From Athripsodes cinereus (Eukaryota; Arthropoda; Insecta; Trichoptera; Leptoceridae): a stretch of DNA of 64,000 bases. The position numbers and the translations under genes are program-made. How positions within the stretch are numbered: position 1 is the stretch's first letter; every line of letters starts with the position of its first letter. The stretch spans positions 992,001 through 1,056,000 of the forward strand of contig OX388320.1 of the NCBI GenBank assembly GCA_947579605.1, given 5' to 3'. This document shows positions 33,726 to 43,914 of the stretch, piece after piece. Under the pieces are notes generated by a model that was not told the DNA's origin, did no database searches, and was given only the letters and a program-made list of their open reading frames with translations.

Positions 33726-35459
33726 GCTTGTGGGATATTTCGAGATGATGCAAATATAAAGATGAATATTTATTTGTGATGAATATTTTATTTACAATAT
33801 CAAACTAGATAAAAGCACTTAACAATGGTTTATATACAAATATAACCTACGAAACCCATATAGGCTTTACATTTTCGGTACCTACTAAAAAGTTAACATA
33901 TTTTTTACAGAAACACCCAAAAAGAGACACTGCTTCTTCATCCAATAAGGTTCAGACAATCATGATTATTTAAATAGATAGATAGGTGTTAGTTTTTAGC
34001 AGGTTTTCTTCACGCATCTAGCAGGAACTTGAAGTGAATCTGATTACGCAACAACAGCCCCTAAAGTCGATGTAATAAAACGGAGCTTTGGCACACTGCT
34101 GCTTTTAATAATACCATACATTATTTATAAAGCGACGAAACAAAAGACGACACAACACAAAATCATACGCATTATTTCGTTGTCGCATCACCTTTTATTT
34201 CATCAAATATGTACAGGGGAGATCTCCGAGAAGATACTCCTAAATTGTTAAATATTAAAAAAAAAAATGTATGTGTTTTATTCCCTAACCCAATAAAGAA
34301 AACCTAGGGGAATATATTACGTAATACAAAAAGGCAGAAAAATGCTTGCAAAATTTCATTATGAATGCTTAAAATAAGCAATTTAGCATGTGTATGTTAA
34401 GCAGATATGTAAATATGGCGTAATATAAAAAACGCGTTTTATTTAGTGTACGTAAGTATGTTGAATTTCGAGATTTTTGCGAAGGGAAAAATATAATACA
34501 AGGTGACGTTTCATTCAGTACAAGGTAATTAATTAGTCGACAGACGGTACTTGGTGGAAATGCATGTTACATTACTATAAATAAAACACTTACATTTTAC
34601 AGTGAAGTTGATATCTTCAAAGATTCGGAGTACACCGTGAGGAAATGTGCTATGGGCGGGTTTATTCAAAGGTATATGCTTTCTGTTGAGAATATCCAGT
34701 AGTTTCTATTTTCATGTTGTATTTATTGTCTCTTATATGTTGATTGTTTGTTCCACGTATGTTGTTTTTTTTTAAGTTATTCTACTGTAAAGGCTATTTA
34801 GCCTAACTATTCAGGCTAACGTAAAGTGATGATTTTGAGAGCGGAATTCCTGAAAGATGACTCAGGATTAATAAAGTCACTTTGGAAGTACTTAATATAT
34901 GTATTGTTTTTATTTATAATTATTTAGATAATATGTCTATATGTATTTGTTGATAGAGTACTTATGTATCTAGATATGTGTGCTTAGTTTTTTGTTTTTT
35001 ATTGATTAATTTATTTTTTTTGTAATTGAAGACAATTTTACAATTTTCTTGTTCAAATTGATTGTAAAAAGGCATAATGATTAAGTAAAAATTATTTTTT
35101 TTTTCAAACCGTGACCCCTATCCTGTGGCACATCAGATTAAAGCCCCATTCAACAGCTTTAAAACGAGACATCTCCCAGGTTTATAATCATCACTGGTTG
35201 CTAGTCTATAGGCATCCAAAGGTGCCAAGACATGAGATTTTTTCATAAAAATTGTGATTTTTAAAAATTAATAACTTCAAAAATAATTGTGCTACATAAC
35301 TGAAATTTGGTATTTTTTCATAAGTCTATGATATATTGCTGCATAAAAAAAAATCATGAAAATCTGAGACATGAAGTCTGAAAATCTCTCAAAATTGTGT
35401 TGAATTGACACGGAATGACCCATAGACGTTCGTTTGAGATGTACGAGTACGAAACCATC
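33726..35459. other. AT-rich interval without genes
   Basis: No reading frame or RNA gene was recognised. A block at 33987-34045 (TAGCAGGTTTTCTTC; ATCTAGCAGGAACTTGAAGT) resembles 20949-21005 (ATCTAGCAGGATCTTCAAGT), an unnamed low-copy repeat. 35280-35400 is a T-rich stretch of unknown nature. Confidence 0.35.
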
Positions 35460-35680
35460 AGTGAAAGATTGCTCATGCTTCGCTCAGCACAGGGTGAAGC
35501 AAAAAGCACATTTATTGAGCCAACTCGCAAGACGGGTTTTGGAGATAGAACTTAGTATTATGGGTCTCAGATGCTGGAACAAAATACCTCTGCCTACGTC
35601 ATGGGGCGAATAGAGAGGTCTTCAGAATGAAGCTGGTTTCCGAAATATATAGGTTTGTCTGTCTTCTCCAATAAATAAAA
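35460..35680 (+). pseudogene. LINE 3' end remnant (CR1/jockey-like)
   Basis: The frame reads THFIEPTRKTGFGDRT, stop, YYGSQMLEQN. This resembles the RT.fG.RS..Y.G...WN.LP ending of CR1/jockey-type elements, with a stop and frameshifts, followed by an AATAAA-rich tail (CCAATAAATAAAAAATAAAA). Confidence 0.5.
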
Positions 35681-35829
35681 AATAAAAAAATAAATTTGAA
35701 TAAAACGTTTTTTTTACTAAGCCGAATTTGGAATAAGCCCAAATCATCCCAGACACCCTCACAGTTAAAACAGTTAGATAAAAATATGGAACAATAAGTA
35801 AATAGATCTTAGAAAATCAATAGAGGATA

Positions 35830-36000
35830 AATTGTTGAAGGGTGTTTGTGTTCACACTGTGAAAATTCATATTCAATAATTTATAAACAATCAAAACACT
35901 GTTATATTTTCACCATATTTATTCAAACTCTAACGTTTTCGCCCACTTCAATGGGCATTCTCAAGAGTACTGAAACAGTAAAATGTCTCCTACAAAAATT
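35830..36000. repeat. fold-back-related core (element 5), arms not conserved
   Basis: 35937-35963 reads TTTTCGCCCACTTCAATGGG then CATTCTCAA. It matches the TTTCGAC-stem-loop-GTCATTNTCAA core of elements 1-4, but the stem is GCCCA/TGGGC. Long outer arms are not evident here. Confidence 0.45.
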
Positions 36001-36875
36001 GAAGGTGGTCACAGAGGGGGGAGAGGGGTGGGTGCAGGGATTGAAGTAGAAGTAGAAAAGTATAGGATAAGTTAATCGACGAATTACAGCATTTTCCAAT
36101 TAGTCATCCATGCAAGTGCTATTGAAAAATCTTATCACCAGAGTACAGTAAAGATAAAACAAATTACTTGAATAGCGATTAAACCCGAAAATAAAAAATA
36201 TATAATAAAATGTTAATCTTGACAGACATGCACGAAACTAATCCAAAAAGTAAATAAGATACATATTTGAATTATCTTAATCGCAATTACGTAGGTGAAG
36301 ATGATGACGAAGGCGAATGATTTTTCGGCGCCGTTAACTGGAGTAGGTATTACATAAATAAAATCTTAATAAAATTACAATCAACTCATTCAGCACTACA
36401 ATATTCCTTCAAGTTATTTCAAATATCTGTATATATTTCATTTATAAAATGAAAAATAATAATATAATTAAAAAATACAATGAATAACATAAATTATTAC
36501 GGATATGGAACAAATGTATCCGAAAAATATTTTCATTGGTCCATGAAAGGACTCATGTCACAATAAATATTAATTTTATCAAACATATACTATGACCTGT
36601 AATAAGTGAAAATGTTAATAATACTAAGTTTAAAAATAATTTGATGTTTTTTTTTAATGCAAACGATAGGAATTCGTGGAGCGAACTCATCTAGGGGGGA
36701 GCTGCAAGAGACGTCTTGGCTTTCTGGGAGGGAATAGGAATATAATGTTTTTTTTTTCTCGTTTGCTGACCGACACGAAAAGAAGAAGAAGAATGCAAAG
36801 AGTGAAAAATATAAATATAATTAAAAAAAACTGCAATATCTTTTTTTCGATTCCACTTCCCGATTCCCTTGCGAA
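36001..36875. other. interval without recognisable genes
   Basis: AT-rich. Two overlapping opposite frames at 36676-36929 are low-complexity (poly-F, poly-K) and have no domain support. Confidence 0.35.
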
Positions 36876-36879
36876 GTAG

Positions 36880-37158
36880 GCAGATAGAATTATATATAAT
36901 GAGTTACAATCCATTGGATTGGTCTGCAACGAGTTTGGTTTTTCTTCTCCATTCGTCTCTATTCTCAGCCAGTCTTTTCAGCTCTACGTATGAGCCACAG
37001 TTCATATCACTCTTCAGTTGGTCCATATATGCGTCTCTTGGTCGGCCTCTGCCATTTGTCCCCTCGGTCTTACCCTCCGCGATGGCTATGAGTAGTCCTG
37101 GGTGCCTGATGTTGTGGCCAATCCAGTTAGCTCGTTGACAGATAGAATTAAGCGTCAT
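36880..37158 (-). pseudogene. LINE 3' ORF remnant (family C)
   Basis: The minus-strand frame contains CQRANWIGHNIRHPGLL, EGTNGRGRPRDAYMDQLK, CGSYVELKRLAENRDEWR and RKTKLVADQSNGL followed by a stop. This is the C-terminus of another non-LTR retrotransposon family (motifs W.GH..R, GRPR...D, A.nRdeWR). It keeps 84 intact codons and so is fairly young. Upstream coding regions are absent. Confidence 0.75.
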
Positions 37159-37319
37159 TTATTCTTGTCCTTGCGAGCCTGCTAGCTACATAATTAATAA
37201 AGTCACCAGTGAAATTACTATATATTGTACATATTTTGTTTCATTTCAATTTCAAACAATATAATTATATTAACTGTATTGAATGTCAATATATTTTGTG
37301 TATAAATATATCCGTCCCC

Positions 37320-37605
37320 TAACCCCTTCCTATAGTTCCCGGTGCCTTTCGAGTGTTAGGAGTGTGGATTGTAGTTTTTCTCTCTCTAATTTATGTAGCT
37401 ATTTTTCTTATTGTTTGTGTATTTGTTATTATTGTTTTTATTTCTTTTTAGTGTTAATGTGACGTGGTTAGATGGAAGAAATCACTATATAGTGATAATC
37501 TCGCCACTGCACATCATCATATTTTTTTCTTATGTAAACTGATCTGTTGATTTTGTTATATGAATGATGACGTTCAAGAAGAATGAAATAAATAAATAAA
37601 TAAGC
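37320..37605 (+). repeat. LINE-like 3' UTR repeat (family F)
   Basis: GGTTAGATGGAAGAAATCAC, the palindrome AATCACTATATAGTGAT, CCACTGCACATCATCAT and TTGATTTTGTTATATGAATG recur on the minus strand at 56690-56815. It ends with an (AATA)n-type run (AATGAAATAAATAAATAAAT), typical of a LINE 3' end. Confidence 0.6.
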
Positions 37606-38042
37606 TTGTATTCGATGAACAATGAATAAATAAACAAATAACTACAGAGTGAAGAGTAAACGACTACAGAATAAATAACTAAAGAGAAAAATAGTTATAA
37701 GATAATGTGGTAGCTCCATTGAGTGGGACAGTGCTAGAGTAAGTATTACAAACATAGATTACGGATGAAAGGAGGTTAAGGGCATCCAATACAAGTACTG
37801 ATAGTGAATTAGCAAGTGTGATATGCGTAGGTACGTGATAGAAGCGATAGACAGGTGCAGTTATTAAATAGACATCTATAAACATATAGTAATACAGGAA
37901 TAAGTGTTTCATAAAAACTGTTCATTTACTAGAATCAATACTTGAAAACCAATCTATTGTAGTAGGTTAATATATCAATTTAAAATGATTGTACAGTACT
38001 TGGAATAACTTTGTGAATGCTCATTTAATAGCATTAAAATAT

Positions 38043-38108
38043 TTAAAATAAAACATTGTATTACTTTCACTATGTTCATAGTGAAAGTAATACAGTGTTT
38101 CATTTTAA
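38043..38108. repeat. near-perfect hairpin
   Basis: TTAAAATAAAACATTGTATT then ACTTTCACTATG is followed, after a 2-base loop, by its reverse complement with two mismatches. Arms are about 32 bp. The loop is too small for a usual microRNA precursor. Flanks 37610-38040 and 38110-38560 contain no recognised feature. Confidence 0.75.
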
Positions 38109-38569
38109 TTCTAAATCAATTTATGTATACATATTGTTTAGACTAGAAATTTAAAGGTAAAATTGGTTATGCGATCAAACACATTGGTATTGCAATGCTT
38201 GAATGACATTGATTTGTTTATTGTATTGGCCCTTCTATGGATTTTTCTGGTATATAGGATGACTGTGCAAGTAGGAAAGGGACCATCAGCATCTTAACCC
38301 TTTCAGGACCGTAAGACTTCTACAAGTAATTATTAAATTCAATTTCTGTTTTAGTGACGAAATTAAAAAATAAATGCTACTATAATTATGTACTTTGAGA
38401 GAGAAATCTCTCATCTTGACAACATCTTTTTAATCGCATATTTCCAGCCACTTTTTTTGCATAAATTCTTGCATAATTCAAGCAATTTTCGCGCATGTTT
38501 TTACCATTTTTTTTTTCAAACAGCCTAATAATTTCCACAATTATTCCACTATTATTATTATTCTACGTG

Positions 38570-38800
38570 GTTGGTCCGTTCCTGTGGAACAAAATTTGCT
38601 ATGATTTGCGAAATGTATGGAGGTGTTCAAGGCAAGATTAAAGATCCTATTGTTCAGGAGGTGTTATGATTCTTGAATGGGCACTTGCAGTGGTTTTTTT
38701 CCACAAAACGGCGCATCACATCGCATCGCCTCCTAGAACGATTACACTGGCTGAAGGTGGAGGAAAGGATGACTATAAAACAATACAATATACTGTACAT
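38570..38800 (+). pseudogene. LINE remnant, rearranged (CR1/jockey-like)
   Basis: GPFLWNKICYDLRN (38577-38620), a WN..P-type terminal motif, precedes LLERLHWLKVEERMTIK (38730-38785), the HWL...R..YK motif that normally lies upstream of it. The order is reversed relative to intact elements, so two fragments are joined or a tandem copy was deleted. Confidence 0.45.
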
Positions 38801-38954
38801 ACATTAACTTAACTACTGTAATAACAATAATCACCGACATACATCATTTGATTATTGAATAAATTATTACATTAAAAGATTCAATGTCGCTGAGTAATAT
38901 TATAATGAGCTAGTACTTAAAGAAGTATCGTATAACTTAAAATTAGATATAATT

Positions 38955-39365
38955 ATACTATAGTAAATCCTCACGCCGTGTCCCAAGTGGGGTAGGCAGA
39001 GAGAACGGAACGCTATATAGATCTATCCTTACTTATGTAATTCATTTTCTTCCTCTACATTCATCCAGCTTCTCATACATGCACGCCGATGTCTCTTACT
39101 CAACACACGGCCGTCCTTAAGAATTTGATCCACGTGATCAAGCCGCGTAGTTCTTGGACTCCGCGCTTCCTCACAATCACTCTTTCAGATAAATACATCA
39201 TCTTCGTCATCCTTTCATCGTGCATTCGCTCAACATGTCCAAACTATCATAACTTGCTTACACGCATCATTCTGTCCACAACACTCCTCCCACATCCGCT
39301 CATTCTCCTGATATCCTTATTCTTCACTCTATCACGCAAAGTTTTACCAACCATTCTTACTAGTT
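38955..39365 (-). pseudogene. LINE family B 3' end, longest relic after the 4.2-kb copy
   Basis: The minus strand preserves, with frameshifts, MVGKTLRDRVKNKDIRRMSG, CGRSVVDRMM, HVERMHDERMTKMMYLSERV and RRACMRSWMNVEEENELHK-like sequence. It ends in the tail CCCACTTGGGACACGGCGTG then AGG and a degraded TATAG run. A further scrap of the same type lies at 39405-39520. Confidence 0.7.
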
Positions 39366-39656
39366 AAATTATATACTAGTTTAAAATCTATCTAGTCGTT
39401 CTAGTCCCTTAGTTCGTATCCTTTGTAGGGTAGGCTAAGAACTTGTCCTAACACACTACTTTCTCTACCTCTATATTCATACAATTCTTCATGCATACTC
39501 AATAATATAGGTAACTACTTTTATCAAACAGCGGCCCTCCTTATGTCCTGTAGTTATGAGTTATAATAGAAGCTCAAAAATATTCTCTAGTAGCAATTTA
39601 AGATTGTGATTAGTTATATTTATGATTCTATGCAATGTAATCTTGTAAGTCAATAC

Positions 39657-40522
39657 TAGAGGGTATCTATTCCCGGATTATTTTTGTTCCCGGGAAACGG
39701 GAAATTTTAAAATGAATTTCCCGGGATTCCCGGGAATCCCGGGAAATTCATTATTATATTTATAAATATTCAATTTTCAACAAATTTGGTATAAAAACTC
39801 TCATAACTTGTTGACCCTTGCAAACATTTTGATTTGATAAAAAAAAATCAAATTTTTGTTACCAATATAAGTAATTTTCTTAAAAAAACTAAATAGCTGA
39901 CTGACGAGATTTATTTAGGTACTCTATGGCATATCAAAATAAAAATTGTTTACAAAATATATAAACTCTTAATTTTTGATCATCCTATCAAGCAAAAAAA
40001 TGTTATGGATTTTGGCAAAGCTTTTTAAAGATTTTTGACTTTAAAAAATGAGAAATTTCGACAAAAAAAGATTTTTTATATCGGTTAATATCCATGAATA
40101 AAACAAAAAAAATGACAGTTGGCTGCACTAATATTTTTAAGAACTACCTATCTAACTTTTTGAAATATGTAAAAAAAAACATGATAAATTGTAGGATTCA
40201 TATACATTGTCGGCCAAACACACCTCCGATTTCGAATTATATTTAGAATAATTATGCTTCTTTGAAACGAATACATTGAAGCTATAAATAAGTTTTTTTT
40301 TTAAAGTATAACGCTTATATTGGTAATTAATATTATTTTCCATATTTTCATATCAAAATATTCGTCAGCTTCTACAAGTTTATCACGACTATTACAGTTA
40401 ACTAAACAAAGATTTCGGTATCGGTATGGCAATCTGCATGACTAATAATTTGTATTTTTTCCCGGGAAAGGATTCGTTTTTTCCCGGGAAACGGGAAATA
40501 AAAATTAGAGAGTAACCCTCTA
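39657..40522. mobile_element. non-autonomous hAT element with 8-bp duplication
   Basis: Perfect duplication GTCAATAC at 39649-39656 and 40523-40530. Termini are TAGAGGG and CCCTCTA. Both ends carry strikingly GC-rich subterminal motifs in an AT-rich body: TTCCCGGGAAACGGGAAA, then ATTCCCGGGAATCCCGGGAA on the left and TTTCCCGGGAAAGG and TTCCCGGGAAACGGGAAA on the right. They are probable transposase binding sites. The body shares a block with the hAT element at 4777-6012. No transposase frame. Confidence 0.8.
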
Positions 40523-40530
40523 GTCAATAC

Positions 40531-40630
40531 CAGGTGCCGGCAAATTCCCCTTTCACGACACAAACTTTTAGTAGCTTACTGTGAAAGTTGTATAAGGTTG
40601 TATTTGGGTTTTTTAAAAAAACCCAAATAT
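40531..40630 (+). repeat. SINE body, headless copy
   Basis: CAGGTGCCGGCAAATTCCCC, TTTCACGACACAAACTTTTA, GTAGCTTACTGTGAAAG and GTTGTATTTGGGTT match the body of the SINE at 19031-19195. The tRNA-like head is missing; the hAT element at 39657 lies immediately upstream. Confidence 0.65.
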
Positions 40631-40904
40631 ATATTTTTTTTTTAAAAAAAGTCGATAGACATCAAAATTTAAAACATGTATAGTAGGAAAAATGCTTGTT
40701 TTTTGTTAATCCAATTTCCACATGACTATTTTCAGCTACGTACTACACATACTCGGACAATATACATAATATCTACCTGCATATTATTATGAAATGAAAT
40801 GAAACTCTGAATTATACACAACTCCAATAATTATTATCGAATACAACATACAATTATAACACGATAGGTATTGATTAATTGCCTAATAGCAGCAATAGTA
40901 CTAC

Positions 40905-41150
40905 TACTACTACTATACCATCACGGCATATCCCACAAGTGGGGTAGCCAGCAGATCAGCTGCATGTAAGAAACATGCAAACTGTCCTCTTCGTGCCAAT
41001 ATAAAATCAAGACATTCAGGATGGATGGCAAGCCTCATCGCTGAATTTAAGAAGTAAAATGTCTTAATTTTTTCGAACACCTGCCTTCTACAGGACACTA
41101 GAAAACTTACGCAGAAGAGTGGGAGACCAATTCTTTACCGGGTGCTCCAC
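40905..41150 (-). repeat. family A repeat, nearly full length
   Basis: Almost identical to 25605-25835: (CTA)n tail, CCATCACGGCATATCCCACA, GGCAAGCCTCATCGCTGAAT, then GAAGAGTGGGAGACCAATTC, TTTACCGGGTGCTCCACGGG. It shows the 5' end (GTGGAGCACCCGGTAAAG in sense) better than most copies. Confidence 0.8.
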
Positions 41151-41224
41151 GGGATGGGTGTATGTAGATGGGAAAATATAGGTTTATTTTTAACAAACCC
41201 TAGTTGTACACCTACTTAAAGTGG

Positions 41225-41290
41225 TCGGTGGCCTGATGGTAGAGTCTGACTCGGGTTGATTCGAGTAGGTATACGAATTAATTTCAAATC
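41225..41290 (+). repeat. tRNA-like SINE head remnant
   Basis: GGTGGCCTGATGGTAGAGTC then TGACTCGGGTTGATTCGAGT resembles an A-box followed by a B-box (GGTTGATTCGA). It does not fold into a complete tRNA. 41291-42160 is AT-rich with nothing recognised. Confidence 0.4.
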
Positions 41291-42165
41291 CAGATTCATA
41301 AAATAAGGCCTGATACCATGTGCCTAAAGATAATAAACAACATTTAATAATCTTTTTTTTTCGCTACCAACAGAATGATCGTTTTGATAACACAGAGACA
41401 AAAAGCTCACAGATCAGAGAATTTAAGTGCCTATATTCAAACTTAATACTTCAAAAATATATGTGTTTATACTGTGTAATAATTGCCTAAAGGTATTCTA
41501 CTGTGATATACGATATTTATAATAAAAAATAAATATGATAGACCAATAAGAGTCACGTGGTCTTTTCTATAGAGCTGTCAAATATTTGAGGGGCAAACGG
41601 CTTCTTACACGTGTTACTATGTTATGAAAAATGACAGTGAGAGTGGTTTGACATTGGTTAGCGTGCCACTATTAGTAATCCATGATTCTTATAAATAGAT
41701 TTAAATAAAAATAAAAGTATAAAATATTACTCCAATTTAACTTTATTCATCTTTCCAAGTTATGTTATTTTTAAGTACTTTTCTATATAATTATCCAGAG
41801 TATAAAATAATTGAATTTTCCTCTCATCTCATCAGTCAATTTCCACACTAACAAAACATTAACAACATTGGAGACACATACCAAATAATGGATAACATTC
41901 ATTTTAAGATACAAGGAAAAATCTTTATTAAAACCAATCAGACATCTCATTGGAGAACCATGTTTACACAATGTTACATTGTGCAAAATCTAATCGGAAG
42001 AAGTGAGAAAGGTCTTTATTATTCAGGGTGTCTTGCATCTTCACGAAGACTCCATGTGAAGATATAACCACTGATTGATAATAAAAAACAAGTCAGACTC
42101 GTATACTCATGTCTTTCGACAATAAGACAATAGGAAGCTATCTTAAAGGTGGGGCTAAAATACAT

Positions 42166-42417
42166 ACATACATACACTTCACACAGATCGAGCTAGTCCC
42201 AAACTAAGATGAATCTTGTATTATGGGTACTAACGCGACGATACACACATATACAATGCACTAAACACATATACATGTAGTAGGTAACACCCAGACCCAG
42301 GACAATTTGAAAAAGGTCATTCTTCACTTTGCGCTGGCCGGGAATTGAACCCGGGACCTCGTGATCCAAAGGCAAGAGCGTTACCTCCGCGCCACACCGG
42401 CCGACTTAAAAATGGAC
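42166..42417 (-). mobile_element. tRNA-derived SINE, about 250 bp
   Basis: The minus-strand head GGCCGGTGTGGCGCGGAGGT then AACGCTCTTGCC, with B box GGTTCAATTCC inside a paired CCGGG/CCCGG T-arm, is clearly tRNA-derived. The anticodon stem does not pair, so it is not a functional tRNA. The body runs through CTGGGTCTGGGTGTTACCTA to a (GTAT)n tail at 42162-42177. It lies 63 bp upstream of the LTR retrotransposon. Confidence 0.75.
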
Positions 42418-42480
42418 TTAACAAATAAAAAATAAGAGCAATAGGAAAAGGATTCAGGTATGTATTCATACAATTAATAT

Positions 42481-42907
42481 TGTGGAGGTGTGATGCCTCC
42501 GTAATAGATCTTGTGACTCCTACATGTAGCAACTTATGGAAAGTTCCATAGTATTGTTGCATGTAGGAAGAATGAGTGAGGAGAGATTGGTTTTGCCAAC
42601 CAGCGAGCCATTCTCGTTTGGTCGCTCACTCGCGGTGGTTTACTATTTTCGTTGTGTTCTTGTACTCACGCGTTCTAATATTTTATTCAACCAATTAATA
42701 TACTCATTGAATTTGTAATAGTATAGAACTAAAATTAGAGCATTAAATCGTATTGTGAAACATCAAACTGGTGGAAAAGCTTTTAATTGTAGCCTACTCA
42801 TTTTCAGGTGAGAGAAATCTAGTAATTAACTTCCTTCTTAGAACTTGTCTTACACAAGTTCACCATATCCTCGCAGTAGGATATAGGTAACACATAAAAT
42901 CGTTTCA
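42481..42907 (+). repeat. 5' LTR
   Basis: 427 bp, TG...CA. Near the start lies an inverted repeat, CTACATGTAGCAACTTATGG paired with CCATAGTATTGTTGCATGTA (42517-42563), which could form a hairpin in U3. The LTR contains only a spurious 60-codon frame. Confidence 0.92.
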
Positions 42908-42908
42908 G

Positions 42909-42918
42909 TGGTGACCCC
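42909..42918 (+). other. primer binding site, tRNA-Trp type
   Basis: TGGTGACCCC begins one base after the 5' LTR. It is complementary to the usual 3' end of eukaryotic tRNA-Trp (GGGGTCA plus CCA). Priming by tRNA-Trp is known for the CsRn1 group. Confidence 0.75.
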
Positions 42919-43914
42919 TTTTCGTGTTAAATAAAAAGAAAAAACGCGCAATACAAAAAAAAAAATAACTAAAGATTCAGGCTACAGAACGATCGACGAC
43001 ATTTTTTTGAGGTTAACAATACCTTTCCTTTTTTTCATATCGAAATAAAAACCTTTTCATCGGTTCTATTTTTCATACCAGTAATAACAATTTTCTACCA
43101 GCTTATTGTTCCGAACAGATCATATAACAAAAATTGTGTTCAGAACGTCGCGCGATTATCATACCTAAAGTAAAGTCGCGATTTTCGAATTTCTTCACAG
43201 ATCGAACAAAATAAATCAACTAAGTCGGAATTATCGTTAAGGACGCAGTATCATAAAACATCTGGCGATACAACGTAAAAGTTCTTATTGTTGAGTGAAT
43301 TGTGGTATACATTGCCGACGGAAAGATAGTAGCCAAGATTATTACCACAGAATATAAAATTCTAGTTAACATTTAGCGCCTCCGGCGAAGAAAAAAAAAA
43401 GGTCGCGAAATAAAACGTAGAAAGCAGTTTTTTCCAACGCCTAGTACATATTATTATCACCAAACAACCAGAGCGCAGCGACCATTCGAGAGTCCGGTCT
43501 TGGAATGGTGTTTCAGTTCAATAAAATATAGAGTCAATAGTTTTTTATTACAAAGAATTGCATTTTTTTTGTTTCTTTTTTGTTTTTAATTTGGAAAGAA
43601 TCCCGAACTGAACTCACCATTGCCGAGGTAAGGTGCCAACGTTTTTACAACTAGTGTCAAACCTTATATTTTAAGGTTATAGTATCGAAGTGTCACATTC
43701 GACTCGCTCTGTGAACAGTGAAAACAAGGTACGTGACCCTATTTAACGTTTTGTATTATTCGTTGCTCATAAATTACTACTAAAATATAAACTTTTGATT
43801 AATATCCATATACCACGTATCTTGTGACATATAGACGCGAGCCGAAAGTGTACCTTCCTTGTAAATTATAATTGAAACTTATTGTTATTGCATACACTGT
43901 AAGATTAATACAAA
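42919..43914 (+). other. retrotransposon leader
   Basis: About 1 kb of non-coding leader between primer site and gag. No reading frame or structure was identified; packaging signals would be expected here. Confidence 0.6.

Noticed and set aside
38043..38108. microRNA precursor
   Set aside because: The two-base loop and nearly uninterrupted pairing are unlike a normal precursor; kept only as a hairpin.
38290..38330. piggyBac-type end (TTAACCCTTTCAGGACC)
   Set aside because: No matching second terminus ending in GGGTTAA was found nearby.
42340..42417. Genuine tRNA gene on the minus strand
   Set aside because: T-arm and boxes are good, but the anticodon stem does not pair and a SINE body with a repeat tail follows.
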